From contig JAJVDF010000161.1 of NCBI GenBank assembly GCA_022410635.1, positions 372,892-436,891 on the forward strand: a stretch of DNA of 64,000 nt, in the 5' to 3' direction. The position numbers and the translations under genes are program-made. The notes under the pieces were generated by a model. The model saw nothing but the letters and a program-made list of their open reading frames with translations. It did no database searches and had not been told where the DNA came from. How positions within the stretch are numbered: position 1 is the stretch's first letter; each line of letters opens with the position of its first letter. This document shows positions 1 to 12,168 of this stretch, piece after piece. This stretch comes from Tretioscincus oriximinensis. Its lineage: Eukaryota; Chordata; Lepidosauria; Squamata; Gymnophthalmidae.

Positions 1-906
1 CAGAAGATGGAATACACCACATTAGAAGATGAGCATGTAAAAGTCCCTCTAATGTTGTGGGTGGTGTTATCAGGTCCCGTGATGACATTGCCAGGGTGGA
101 TGTGTGCACAGAGTTGACATCTGGGTTTGTGGCAGGGTCTAGTTCCCATTTCTCCCTCTGTGTCCGGTGTTCTTTGTGTGAGGAGTTGTTTGAGGTTGGG
201 TAGTTGTTTGTAAGCCAGCAAAGGTTTGCCACCAAGTGCTCTTGAGAGAGCTGTGTTTTTATCCAAAATAGGTTGAAGTTCATTTATTATGTGTTTGAGG
301 GGCCCCAATTGTGAGCTGTATGTGACCACTAATGGGGTTCTGTTGTTTTCTGTCCTCAATCTGTCCTGTAATAGGTTGATTCTGGGTACCATTCTGGCTC
401 TGTTGATTTGTTTTTTTACTTCATGTGGTGGGTACTGTAACCTGAGGAATGCTTGCTGTAGTTCCAGGAGTTTGGTGTCTCTGTCTTNTGGATCNNAGCA
501 GATGCGATTATATCTGAGAGCTTGGCTGTAGACAATAGATTTGGTTGTGTGTTCGGGATGGAAACTAGAGGCATGTAAATAGGTGTATCGATCAGTTGGT
601 TTGCGGTACAGGGTCGTGCTCAGATTTCCATTGTGCAATTTTATGGTGGTGTCTAGAAAGTGGACTTGCTCTCTAGATTGTTCCAAACTGAGGTTAATAG
701 TAGGGTGGAAGCTATTGAAATTTTGGTGGAATGTTCTTAGTGATTCCTCCCCGTGAGTCCAGATTATAAAGATGTCATCGATGAATCTTAAGTACAGTAG
801 AGGTTTCTGAGTGCAGGAGTTGAGGAAGCGTTGTTCTAGGTCCGCCATAAAGATGTTGGCGTATTGGGGTGCCATACGTGTACCCATGGCAGTACCATTA
901 AGGAGA
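1..906 (-). mobile_element. Penelope-like retroelement, reverse transcriptase fragment
   Basis: Read on the minus strand, this is one frame of about 300 codons with no stop apart from a few N-containing codons. It starts with the conserved RT block GTAMGTRMAPQYAN and has the catalytic FIDDIF motif at 768-785, followed by HFLDTTI, LYRKPTDRYTYLH and a cysteine/histidine cluster CHKPRCQLC near the left edge. These are hallmarks of Penelope-like elements, where a Cys/His linker separates the RT from a GIY-YIG endonuclease. The endonuclease would lie left of base 1 and is not in view. The amino-terminal half of the RT is missing, because the frame ends where sequence in the opposite orientation begins (about 907). 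The unbroken frame suggests a fairly young insertion. Confidence in the family is high; its subfamily cannot be told. Confidence 0.9.
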
Positions 907-1142
907 TTAGTTCCTGCTATTTACCTGCAATTCAACACCTCCCTACAGTTGCATATGCTTTGTCTTCTCCCATACACATTTCCCTATAAATACCTGATCC
1001 TGGCATTAGTCCCTCAGCATCTGAAGAAGTAGACCTGTCTACGAAAGCTTATGCCAACCACTTTTCTCAAGTTAGTCTCAAAGTGCTGCTAGCTCCTTTG
1101 CTGGACTTTCTGCTAGACTAACACGGCTATTTCTCTGAAATT
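907..1142 (+). mobile_element. Penelope-like element tail, inverted relative to its RT
   Basis: This carries the terminal untranslated tail of the same Penelope family: a block reading CATCTGAAGAAGTAGAC, then CTACGAAAGCTTATGCC, then AAGTGCTGCTAGCTCC, ending in CGGCTATTTCTCTGAAATTGA. It points in the + direction while the RT piece beside it points in the - direction. The same tail recurs at about 1826, 30105, 33504, 39263 and 53969. Upstream inverted segment plus correctly oriented 3' end is what twin-priming-like reverse transcription leaves. The breakpoint is placed at about 906/907 by where the RT frame loses conservation. Confidence 0.85.
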
Positions 1143-1362
1143 GATCTCCAAATAAGTCAGGGATAAAATTGTTGTGAAATATAAGTCAATGTTGGATTAT
1201 AAAAATATATCCTAATCTCTGATGATCCTCTGGATTGCTGGCGATGGCAATAGCCCTGTCAATAACCCCATGACGACATCTAAAATTACCATATTTATTA
1301 CTATAACATTTGAGATTTTGGAATGTGTAAGTGTGGTTGGGATTCCTGATGTGCTTCAGTCT

Positions 1363-1532
1363 AAGAACATAAGAACATAAGAAGAGCCATACTGGATCAG
1401 GCCACAGCCCATCAAGTCCAGCATTCTGTGTCACACAGAGGCCCACCAGATGCACCTGGGCAGTCCGAACAGAGGAAAGCAAAATATGCTCCTGTTCATG
1501 ACCCCCTGCAAATGGTATTTCAGGAGTCTGAC
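1363..1532 (-). mobile_element. CR1 LINE, 3' end
   Basis: The left edge is the CR1 terminal repeat on the minus strand (AAGAACATAAGAACATAAG). It is followed by the antisense of the conserved CR1 end: GCCATACTGGATCAGGCC, then CCAGCATTCTGTGTCACACA, then CACCTGGGCAGTC. The copy is truncated at about 1532. Well-preserved sister copies sit at 17280-17660 and 41852-42185. Confidence 0.88.
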
Positions 1533-1825
1533 TGTCATGAATTAGTTTTTGGAGTGATTTGATGGTGGCTGATCCTTTTTATATATGACGTGTCTCCTGA
1601 ACTGGAGAAGTGTTTGTTGCTATAGAAGATGTGTATCCTTGCGCTATCAAGGAATGATTTAATACAAAAAAATCACCTCAGACTGAATTAGATAGTTTAA
1701 GGTCTCTATGCTTCCCATGTAATATAAGTATTTCAGAAAAAAAGGGCAGTCAAAGCTAATTGTAGCTTAAATTGTGGGTGGTGACTCTAATTGATGTCCC
1801 ATAATCTCAGTACATTTTCTACCTT

Positions 1826-1949
1826 AGGAGCTAGTAGCACTTTGAGACTAACAGGAGAAAAGTTGGTGGCATAACCTTTCGAAGACATGTCTACTTCTTC
1901 AGATGCAGAAGTAGATGTGTCTACTAGACTAACACGGCTATTTCTCTGA
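1826..1949 (-). mobile_element. Short Penelope tail insertion, inverted structure, perfect TSD
   Basis: A 124-bp insertion. Positions 1826-1904 are the Penelope tail on the minus strand, ending at the antisense of CATCTGAAGAAG. Positions about 1905-1949 switch to the plus strand and end in the family terminus CTATTTCTCTGA. The flanks are a perfect 13-bp direct repeat, CATTTTCTACCTT, at 1813-1825 and 1950-1962, read as the target-site duplication. No coding capacity. Confidence 0.88.
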
Positions 1950-1962
1950 CATTTTCTACCTT

Positions 1963-3879
1963 GTTATTTCAATAATACTTTGAAATTTCTTTTATTCTTT
2001 TGAAACCTGTTTAAAGTGATGGTTGTATTGCTAAACACCCAAAAATACACATATACAGTGGAACTAAATCTTCCATCAAAGTACTTATTCTAGAGACAGG
2101 TCATATGGTTTTGACTTCAGAGGCAGAAAATCTCACAAGTAGCTTTCTATTGCCTGGTTATAAAACAACAAATGAAATAAAAAATGATCTTTTTTTACTG
2201 TCTTTTCATGACTTCCCAAAGCAGATGCCTGAGGCAAGGGGATAAGGGGAGTTGAGTGGGTAGAAGAAGGAAAAGAAAGATTATTTTGAAATCTATGTGA
2301 AAGCAGATACTGGTAACTAAGTAACAGTTTTTGTCGTGATAATTTTATGCTGACATAATCCCTTGTTCCCTTGAAAACAGACTAGGATCACAAAGTCAGA
2401 ATCTACCTCCAGCTTTCAACCCATTATCGACCTTTGTTACATTTGAATTGATAACCTTGAGATAAAAGACTTCTTTATCTTTTGCTTCACCAATCTGCAA
2501 CTCCATGAAGCCCTCAATACAACAAATAAAATCAATTTTATCTGGTATTTATTTGAATTCAATCATTATTTCAATTAATTATTATTGGTATTAATGGCAG
2601 CAATTGGGAGGAATATTCTGGGGGAGATGAACACTTGTTTTCTTGTATTATTGATGTTTAAATTTATTTCATATATTTGTTATTTACCGTGCATATCAAG
2701 CAGAGAAGAAAAGCTAAGGTAATAGAAAACAATGCTAGCTTTTCTTTCTTTCATGCAGAATAAAACACAGCAATGAAGTATTGTAAGAAGCAAAGAAGGA
2801 AATAAAATCTTATCAAAGGCATTGTATTATTTTCACTTCACTGAAAGCTGAAATGCTATTTTGAAGTTGAAATAAGCATGTCGGCAGACAAGTGTATGTG
2901 AATGTTAAAAATCACTGACTTAAAATCAGTGAAAATATGCAGCACAGCAACACAAACCACTAGAGGGAAAAAATTCAATGAAGGAAGCAAATTACATGCC
3001 CTCAGTGGAATGGCTTTTTGCCCCAAGGAAACAGAAAGCAGGTCATGTTAATGGAGGAAAAAAATCCAAAAGCAGTCTTTCATATATGTCTAAATATTTA
3101 AGGAACAAAGAGTTGTGGTTGAATAAAAATCCCTAAAATTATTCCTTAGAAATAAAAGAAAAAAGAAACTGAAAAAATGTTTGAAAATCCCTCCAAAGGA
3201 GTGATTATTTTTAATATAATTTAAAACAAATATAAATCTGCAGAGACCACATTCTGAAATTATTAACAGCTGTTGTTATAAATTTAATCAATCTGTAATT
3301 GTCTTTGTTTCAGAGAATTTATACAAAGCCTTCAAAGGAAGGTTTGAGATTTTACAGTATTTAATAAATTAAATGAATTTATATATGAACGTGATTAAAA
3401 ACAAATAGACAAAACATTTCTTAGTGTTCTTACAACAGTTGTGAGAGGCCTCTGTAAAGCAGCATGATCCTGTGAAGCTGGATACACTAGTTTTATTTAA
3501 AACTGCATGTGAAGGTGTCTCCAAGTTCAACAAGCCCCCTTGCTGGAGTTTTATTTAGATATTGTGATGACCTCATCTGGGGTTGATTTTGATGATGTGG
3601 TGTCCATTGATCCTCTTGCCTTTGAGAAAACATAAGAGCCAGAGGAATCTCAGGAACATGCAGATCATGGGCTTCAGTGATCACTGGCAAACCCAAACTC
3701 ATCAGCAGTTTAGGCATTCACTGAGACTGAGGGGAATAGTGAGTCATTAGGCTCTGCCTCAGTTCCACCTGGGATACAGGGTTGGGCTTGAAATAAGAAC
3801 AGGGCTACAGAATTCAGGTGCTGCTGACAAATGCCTTATTTTGTGATTCCTATTTCTGCAGATTCCAAATGCTTTTGAA
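1963..3879. other. AT-rich stretch, no gene recognised
   Basis: Low-GC sequence with no recognisable repeat, splice-bounded frame or RNA gene. A 74-codon open frame on the minus strand (3493-3717) has no recognised family. If the gene model below is right, this is upstream of the promoter. Confidence 0.5.
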
Positions 3880-4261
3880 CTAAGGCTGCACCGGCACACA
3901 CACATTGTGTCTGCATAGGAGCGCCTTCTTGGTGGCTCCTTCAGATATAATGGTGGGTGAGTGATGTAGTTGTTACAAACCTTCAGTGTGGTAGGTTAAA
4001 TGAGAGCTGATGTTTTCAGCTCTCATGGCGGAGATTGCCGGTAATCGCTTCTTTTTGTAATGTGTCCAGCACAGCTGAGGCTGTGTGTGCGCGCTGAAGC
4101 TGACAATCCACCAATTGGCACCAAGCCCTGCAAAGCAGGATGGGTGGAAGGAAGGCTGCTTTCAGCCATGAACGGGACGGAGCTTTCTCCCACCCACCTC
4201 TGACTGCTGACTCGCCCTGTGTGCATGTGGACAGGCGTCTGTGTAAAACCCGGAACAGCCG
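3880..4261 (+). promoter_or_regulatory. CpG-rich candidate promoter and non-coding first exon, possibly of CHL1
   Basis: This block stands out from its AT-rich surroundings. It has about a dozen CpG dinucleotides between about 4020 and 4275 where neighbouring kilobases have very few. It holds a palindromic CCAATTGG at 4111-4118, which supplies a CCAAT box on both strands. It ends in CAGCCG followed by GTAAGG, a good vertebrate 5' splice site with the GT at 4262-4263. A leader exon ending here would splice to the acceptor at 60995 ahead of the candidate CHL1 coding exon, giving a first intron of about 57 kb. The link is inference: no transcript evidence is available and the start site cannot be fixed. 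A CpG-rich repeat or an unrelated promoter is the alternative. Confidence 0.4.
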
Positions 4262-5055
4262 GTAAGGCCGCTTTTAACCCCCTCGTGTTGATGCAGCCTA
4301 TGTGACTTTACATTTTATGAATTGTTTCATTTTGTTTATCTTTTGATGTCTTAAATTAAGGCACTGCTATGTTAACCTGGCTGCCATGTGTCAGATAGAA
4401 AATGAAAGATAGCTGCCACCTCCCTCCACTCACTCACTCACTCACTCTCTCTCACACACATACAAAACAGCCATTTGCCCCAAGGACAGGGATCACAACC
4501 TTCTTGTTGAAGTCTCCTATCTGGGTCATCAATATTTGAGTGCTAGAGGGAAAAGGGGAAGGCCATAGTTGGAGTTAAGTAAAGGAGTAGTAGCAGAGAA
4601 GTAAAGTAATGAGTATCAATACTTTTCTTAGGGTCTTCACACAAATATACAAACCATCAACTGATGATTGATCTAAGGTTGACCTTGGCAATAGCGGAAA
4701 CAAGCTTAATTTCAATTGAGTTACCAGCACTCTGTCAAAATTCCCCTGTGGGTAGTTGTACAACCAAGATCTAGGGATCTCATGAATTATGAGTTTTAAA
4801 AGCCTCTTTGAACAACACTTTGGACAATTGTAAAACAGTGATAGGGTTTTCAGTCTATGTTTCTGTTCCAGCTGTTACCATGATAAATGGCATTAAAAGC
4901 GGATGAACTATCCAAAGGATTACATTTCTGTGCTACTTTCCCCTTAATCCTTTAGCGGGGTGACCAAGGCCATCTCACTGCCGTTACCCCAATTGAAGTC
5001 ACATTGAAATTGTTCTAAAATATGTCTGAATTAATAGTCATAATAGTTTTCTTTT
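4262..5055. other. Putative start of the long first intron; simple repeat only
   Basis: Nothing gene-like is seen. A short CACT microsatellite passing into CT/CA repeats lies at about 4425-4465. The rest is unique-looking AT-rich sequence. Confidence 0.5.
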
Positions 5056-5187
5056 TAATAGCACGACACCTTATGAAGTGGACGGGACTGACATAGTTCT
5101 AAAGAACTTTGACTGGCCTGTAGTCAGTCAGCTGACTTCATGGAAGAAAGTGGAATCGAACCAGGAGACAGCTCATTCACATTGAAT
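5056..5187 (-). mobile_element. Decayed MIR-like tRNA-derived SINE
   Basis: On the minus strand this resembles the tRNA-related head and core of a widespread amniote SINE. It has a B-box-like TGGTTCGATTCC, then a block like CCATGAAGTCAGCTGACTGACT where the family has its 'gctgggtgaccttgggcc' core. Substitutions are numerous, so the assignment rests on the order of blocks rather than identity. Confidence 0.45.
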
Positions 5188-5371
5188 GTGAAGACAGTTT
5201 GATCTCTGTAGAATGGAAGTTTCAATTCACCCAAAGATTTGAGAGATAGCTAAAAGTTAGTCATGTAGGGATGTACAAAGATCCTGTCCTTATGAGAACA
5301 AAAAGTCACTTCTTATCTGTTGTATAAATACAGCCAAAGGTTTCAGCAATTCTGAAAGAGGAGGTGGAAGA

Positions 5372-5625
5372 GGCAGAAGAAGGAGAAGAACTGGGTTTTA
5401 TACCCCACTTTTCTTATTGAAGGGGCTCAAAGTGACNTATAGGCTATTTTTTGCCTGAAAAAAAATCTTTCCCATCACATTGGGATGGTAACTATTAATA
5501 TACTTGCAAATGCTTGCTTTTGAACAGCTGCGTTGGCAGAATCTAAGGCCACCAGAGGGCATGCACTCTATGGCAGACACATGGGCCTTGAATGGCAACC
5601 TTCCTTTTTAACCTCTGCAGCANCA
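5372..5625 (-). mobile_element. tRNA-derived SINE (family A), decayed copy
   Basis: The antisense of the family's 3' end (GGGTTTTATACCCCACTTTTCTT preceded by a GAAGAAGGAGAAG tail) lies at the left, and an antisense of the body (CAGCTGCGTTGGCAGAATCTAAGGCC) at the right. It shares block order with the better copy at 12169-12478. The tRNA head is badly eroded. Confidence 0.65.
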
Positions 5626-7773
5626 ACTGCAACTTCTCTTTAGGAAAAAAAAAAGATTTTCACAATCATAATACTGGAGATTCTGATCATACCTAAGTTT
5701 TAATCCAATCAGTCTGCTTTCAAAACAGAAAACCAGAGAAGCAAAATAAAGAATAAATTTCGTTCCACATTATGTGAACCAAAAACGGATTTTTCGAGTT
5801 AATGATGAAAGAAAACAGCTTACCACTTACTCTGAAAGTGGACTGAAGCTGCACTAAACTTAGTTGAGCCCAGACCAGAGTTAAGTATATGTTAAACTAG
5901 AAAAAAAACAAAATAGGGAACTTTGGTAAACTCACTAATAGCATAATGTGCTATTAAAGCGATTATTGATTAAAAAGGAGTCAGTGAGTGTTTGGAATGT
6001 AAGAAAATTTGCATAAGCAAATTGTCTGGTGAACCCTCCATGCAACTTTAGGAGCTAAGGGAATTGTTTAATTATTTTATAGCTTATAATTATCTTTAAA
6101 AGACTTGAGGGCTATTTTGAAGTGTTGCAGTCTAAACAAATCAGTGGAATTGGAGTATAGAAACTGCNACATCTGTTTCTGATATTAGTGAATTTTTATT
6201 TTTTACTTTGCTCATTCAAAATTTACTATGTTTTGCTATTACAAATCATGATTTGATACCTTAATTCAATTCAATTAATTGTTTTCATTGATTGATTAAA
6301 TTAACAAAATTAATTTTGAGCTTGAGAATTTGAATGTTCAGATGAATTGTTTGCAGTTAACCCCAAACAGCAGCTAGATTCCTATCCCTTGGTTATAGAA
6401 TACAGATTTTTTTCAAGAGCAACTGTTTACATTTATTGACTGCATTAAAAATACCACAGGCACATTGTTTTCTTCAAAACATACACACACAACAAACATA
6501 CATATACATACATACTGGTACGTACAAAAGAAAAAAGATAAAGAAAAGCAATAGCTACACAGAAATATTAAAATGAAAAAAAAAATCCTGAAAAACATGC
6601 AACAGGAAAAGAAATGAATGCAAAATGTCAGAAATATATTTTATAGTAAGAGACACTCGAAACTCTACAGAGACATTGTTTGCATACGTATGCCAATGTT
6701 AGCAAAACTTCAAAGAAAAGGAGGGACATAGCTGATGCTTGCAAACAATATCAATGAACAATGTTTGGTTTCCAGGTTGGGAAGCCTATTGAATTGCATA
6801 TATAATACATAGGCAATTATAAGCAAGAAAACAAACTAGGGCAGGTGAGGAGATTATTATGGAAGTAAGAGGGTGGGGTGGGGGAAGAATGCACATAACA
6901 ATACACCATAATGCAATGTGGTTACAAGTAAAAAATCTAAGCTTGTTTACATCCCTCAATAGAATTTATTTCCAGAATATATGGAGACAACAACTAACCT
7001 GGATAGCTTTAAGGCCCTATTTCCGTGTTCCTGTCATAAAATGTATTAGTTAATGGGCTTTAAATTGATGTGGATTAGCTGCAGTTACATGCATTTACAT
7101 CCAGCAGCTAGATCCAAATTACAGCATGTGTATGTTGTCTAAATGCCATAGTTGTTAGACATGACATTGCCATCAATCTCAAATTGCATGCAGCATTATT
7201 TCTGTCTCTGTATTCAGCGGTGGATGTCAAACTTTGCCTGGGTACACTGAACTTGGAACTGTCCTAGTGCTGATAGGCTGACATTTCATCTGAACATGGA
7301 AGCTATGTGCAAAAAAGCCTTTGAAACAACCCTTTGTGTCCTACCCCAGTTCACCACCAATTGTTGACAAGTTGTTGGAACAAGCAGGAGTATGCCAGAT
7401 TTGTAGGATATAGAAAGTCTAAAATACACCCTTCAGATTTCCTGCAGGAATATTTCCACAGTGTAGGAATGTTTGTGAATTACTTAAAGCTGGTCAATGT
7501 AAGATACGCTTATGGCAAACTTAAGTATGATTTTGGGGTAATAATCAAATTATTTGTGATGCAAATGATTCATTCCTACTAATTGCTTGACCAGTTCCTC
7601 ACTCCTAGTATGAATTGGCCCTGTAGATCTTCAACTCAACTTGTTAGCCATAAATATTTTTTTATTTGGGGGGCTTTTCATTTTTCACTTTCCTTCTTTT
7701 TTAGTTTTCAGTTTATTGACATCTGAACTCCTTTTGTTGGTCTTATTATTTAGTGTGGTCTATTCTTCTAAGA
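5626..7773. other. AT-rich intron-like stretch, no gene recognised
   Basis: Only low-complexity patches are seen, such as an imperfect ACATACA-rich tract at about 6478-6520. Positions 5770-5870 share a short block ending in CTGAAAGTGGAC with 25740-25850 and 43990-44125, so a diverged interspersed repeat is likely. Confidence 0.4.
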
Positions 7774-8178
7774 CAGGGTGGGGAACCTAAGGCCTGGGCC
7801 CCGGATGCAGTCGGTGAAACCATTTGGTCTGATCCGTAGCCTGCTCTCTGAGGAACCATTTGGTCCGACAGTATGTCCCTGAAGAACCATTAAGCTTCCT
7901 TGGTAAAATAATGGTTCCTCACTTCCTTAAAACATGAAGTGAAATATAAAATGAGGAAGGAGAGAGACTCAGAAGAGAGGGAGGTGGAGAGGGGATTGGG
8001 GAGGAACATTTTAGAGTTTACAGTTTTGTGGTTCTGGGTGGAAGAATGACATGGGCAATGGAGGGTGTGTGGCCTGTGTAGGTCTGTGGCCTGTGCAGGA
8101 AGGAATGTGGTCTGGGTAGGTTCAGGGATGATATAAATATCCGAATGGCCCCTGGCAGAAAAAAGCTTCCCCACCCCT
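7774..8178. mobile_element. Non-autonomous hAT-like DNA transposon
   Basis: The ends are inverted: CAGGGTGGGGAACCTAAGGCC at the left and AGCTTCCCCACCCCT at the right, which is the typical hAT/Charlie-style terminal pair. Next to the termini is the usual '...GGCCCCTGGCAG' and 'CCATTTGGTC' wording. The interior has no transposase. The 8-bp target duplication expected of hAT could not be shown cleanly. Confidence 0.7.
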
Positions 8179-11100
8179 AAGAATTAACTTCTAAGAGTAA
8201 TATTCTGGTAATGTACTATCTTGTTTTCTCTCAGATTGCAGAAAAAATGTAAATGCTTGGTCAATCGCTGCTGCTGTACTGCCTGTTTGCTTTTCTATAA
8301 AACTGAGTTGACTGANTACTGCTCTGTTGTGAGCTCTTTTAATGATTTTGCAAGACCATCCTCAATATACAACATTACTTACACTCTTTTCCTTCTTTAA
8401 TCTTGTGTTTTGGACCTTTCTGACTTTCTGTCTGCTGTAATCATCATAATGTTATTTCCTTTGACTGAGAGTTGTCTGACTTTGTTCATCTAGGAGTTGG
8501 ATTTCTATTTGTTTCATCTGCTGCTTCTCTGCCACTGGCTTATTGGTTTGCACCTTTTATTTTGCTTAGATGTTTTCTTTGTTCCTCTAGTTCTATGTCA
8601 GTTTGTCCCTCTAGTTCCTTGCTTAAAGTGGCATTGAATTGGCAGTTTTTTGTTCAGTGAGTCAGGATGCTTTTCACACCAAATTTATTACATTTCTGAT
8701 GGCTTTGACTTGAAATAATAGGTCATAGTTTCCCAGGTTTCTGCAACCAGATATGTCTATCATTATTTGTATCCTCCCAGTAGCAATTCAACACAATTTT
8801 CTCTTAGGCTCTTGCTGGGTCTCACTGGGTGGGATCATCAATGATACTGAATAAGATCACCCACTCATTTTGTGGTGATGCAGTCTCAAAGCTTGTGTAA
8901 GCTTTAAAGCCACACTCCTATACTCCGAAGGCTGGGTCTAGGAGTTCCTAGCCTCACAGTTTCTAGTGGGGTGAATTTTGAAAGTACAGCATGATATGAC
9001 AATTAAACACCCCATCCAAAGTCCTGGACAGAAGAAGCTACTAGACTACCCTGAAGTCCTGATTAAACAATCCAAACAGATGCACAAAACAGAGAAAAAA
9101 CTGTACATAGAGCAGTAAGAAAACTGCTTTTTCTTGGAAGACATGGAAATAAAAGTCCATCTTCACTACCTACTGAAGTATATTGAATGATGGTACTTAA
9201 CATAGCACAGAAACAAGGTCACTCCACAATAGAACTTACTGAAATGAAGGTTCCAATGCCTTTAGCACCTATAAGTTAAGAACTATTAAGAGGATCTTTC
9301 CATTTTAATTTACAGGCAGTACTCTACGGGAAGAGACACTCCATGTACATGCATGGCACTTTATAAATAAACAAAACAGCAACAATATATGGCTCACACT
9401 GTTTATGGCTTTAAATGCCTGAATTGGTCTCAACACCAAATNAGCAGAATGTAGCATCTTTAATATCTGTAATTGATTATCAAAAAATGAATATAAGATC
9501 TGTAGCAACACAATACTCGAATTTATATTGTAGGACGGATGCTAACTGTTCTGTTGTGTTTTTCCTAACAAAACTAAATGCTTATAAATCTGTAGATTTA
9601 AGTGCTGGGTGGAGGCTAAGTTCTCCAGATGTTTGTAGAATATGTAATATTTCTGGAATAGTTTTATTCTGGAATATCATTTTATATAAAATTTTCAACC
9701 AGTGTCTGAAAGCATCCTTAGTATTTCTATAACCTTCATAATGTTTGGAAACACCTTAACAAAGTTTTTGGTGACTATAACTTTATGACTTTAAAAGAGA
9801 ACCTATTGAAAAAGCGTGGCAAAAGCTATAAGCAGTAGATTTATACAAGTAAATAAATTGCAGTTTCAACATTGACAAGTTATTACAATTGGTGAACAAA
9901 AGCAATGAAGTAGCTTTACATCAATATTACCTGAAAATTAATCTTGATTCTTGTCACAAGCTGAGAAATCTGGATTCTGATAGAGATTGATGCAAACGTG
10001 GAAAGTAAACCACTCTGTTTCTTTTCATAATTTATTGTTGGAATATGAACAGAACAAAGAAGGCTTTCAAATAATGAAATCTCGTTTGTCTTGCATACAG
10101 GAAATCTGCCTCTTTGAGAAATGTGTTATTATTTGCATTCTTATTTGTAGTTTATTGCTTTAAATCCCTCGAAATAAATAATCCATAAAGACTTTTAAGC
10201 CTGAATGTTGACTGGAGTCAGTGTTTCATTTATAATATCATTTGTTTGTAGGAGATGTCAATTCGTTCTTGATCAACACTAAAGTATCAGAAGTATTTTA
10301 TGTGAGAAGCTTCATTTTATGTTAATCTGCACTCACACTGAAAATGGCAATCTGAAAATGNATCTTTTTAAATAATTTGGAAATGTTTGTCCTTTGAGTT
10401 CTGCAGTTTAAGACTAGACATANTAATACATACATAAGCCAGGATTGTTCAGTTTGTAGGCCACCTATTATTTCTGAACTGCAATTTCTAGCATTCCATT
10501 GTAGCACTAATGAGAGAATGCTTGTAGTTGTAATTCAGGAACATCTGAAGGACCTCTACTGATGTAGACAGAGCAGTGGTTAAGTGTATTGTTTATAAGC
10601 AACTACCATGTAGGACATCCAATAAAATCTCAGGGGGAACAAATTTCAAATAAGTGTCCTTGGACAAGATTCCAAATACTTCACGCACCTACCCTTCAAC
10701 TTCTAGGGTAGAAGAAAAAAAAAGNTTAATTTGGGCAATTCAAATGTCACCCAAATGTCAAATGTTTAGATGAAAAAAAAAACATTCATAAATGAGACAA
10801 GAAAACCTGGAGAGGTTTATATGGCATGGATGCAGTAATTATGGATTTCTCAAAATCCAATATCCATTCTCATGAAGAAAAAAATAAAAACATCCACCAA
10901 CATTCAAATATAACCATGATGAAATTTTCTGTTACAACTGGAGATTGACAAGATCCAAGAAATATATCCTTATCTGCACAGAAGAGGTTTGAAAGAAAAC
11001 ATCATCACTACATATGCTGCAAGGTAGTGCTGCTCAAATGAAAATATTGATTATTAAATGAGAATATTGATTAGGAATTAGCTTGCTGCTGTCAACTTTC

Positions 11101-12168
11101 ACTTAAGCCTAGCACAAAGTTACATTGCATATGCCAACATAGCAAAACAATTACCATCTTAACTGAATCTAACAAAATGATATATGCTGTGATAATAGTG
11201 ATTCTAGAGAGACTTATTTACAAGACAAACAATGGCATCCTTTTTGAATTCCATTGCATTGTTCATTTAAGAAGAATTTATCTCCCTGCTCTCAGTTGGG
11301 TATATGTTTTAATTTGTCCTTGCCTTTTGCTTTCATTCTTTTCTGAATTATTTCAGTCATTTTGCTTTCTTGCCTTTTTTTTGAGGGGAGATTTTATTTA
11401 ATTCTGCTAGCTTTTTGATGTTANAGATCTTCAGGCACTTTGTCAACCAGATCTGATCCCTTGAAACTATTTATAGGATATCTTATTTTTGTTATAGTTA
11501 CAGTATGTGATCTAATGGTTTTTCTTACTTTTTCATTTTTAATGATGTCGATACGGACAGTTGCCTGTGGAGCTTTTGGAAAATTATGTTTGATATGATC
11601 TGTAAGGTGTCTTGGAAAAGTCCTACTAATCTCTGTTTCATTTCATGCTCCAAATCCAAGCTTCCTTATTATTCCAGTTATCTTTATATTTCTTTAGTAT
11701 TCTACTTCTCCAAGACAAATTGACATCTTTTTTGGTGTTAGGTCATAGGTCTTCAATAGAACTGATCAATTTCAGCCTCTTTGGCATCAGTCATTTTACC
11801 ATGGATTCGTTTCAATGTGGTGTTCAGTTGTTTGCTTTGGATTATAACATAAATCTTTGTCATTTTTAAAGATTGTAGCCCAGTACTGCTTTCCTAACTC
11901 TTAGATTACCTATGAGGGCTACTTCATTATTTGTGAGGGATTCTTGCTAACAGTAATAGATCAGTGGTCATCTGTGTGTCCCCCTCTTCCAATGCATTTT
12001 AGTTCAGTATGTCCTAAGATAATTGACATGTAGTTTTGATATCTCATCCAACTTCCCATTAATACGTGGATGTTTCAGTACATGTTCCTATCAGTGGTGG
12101 ATGGCCTTTGGGTTCATGGGGTCCAGTGAACACTCAGAGATTAAAATCAATGATAAAATCTCCATATA
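8179..12168. other. AT-rich stretch with no firm feature
   Basis: No exon is seen. About 9300-9760 and 11160-11880 look like very old repeats read antisense. The second, on the minus strand, keeps short lysine-rich open pieces broken by stops but matches no family I can name. Confidence 0.4.

Noticed and set aside
485..496. Isolated Ns, here and at many other sites, as real variation
   Set aside because: Single scattered Ns look like consensus or polishing ambiguities, not a biological signal.
3493..3717. 74-codon open frame on the minus strand
   Set aside because: No recognisable domain, no splice pair and no supporting context; length is within chance.
5150..5187. tRNA-like B-box segment considered as a tRNA gene
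   Set aside because: No cloverleaf or A box at the right distance; it fits the head of a decayed SINE.
11160..11880. Lysine-rich broken frames on the minus strand, possibly an old retropseudogene or LINE ORF
   Set aside because: Too many stops and no match I can name, so not listed as a gene.
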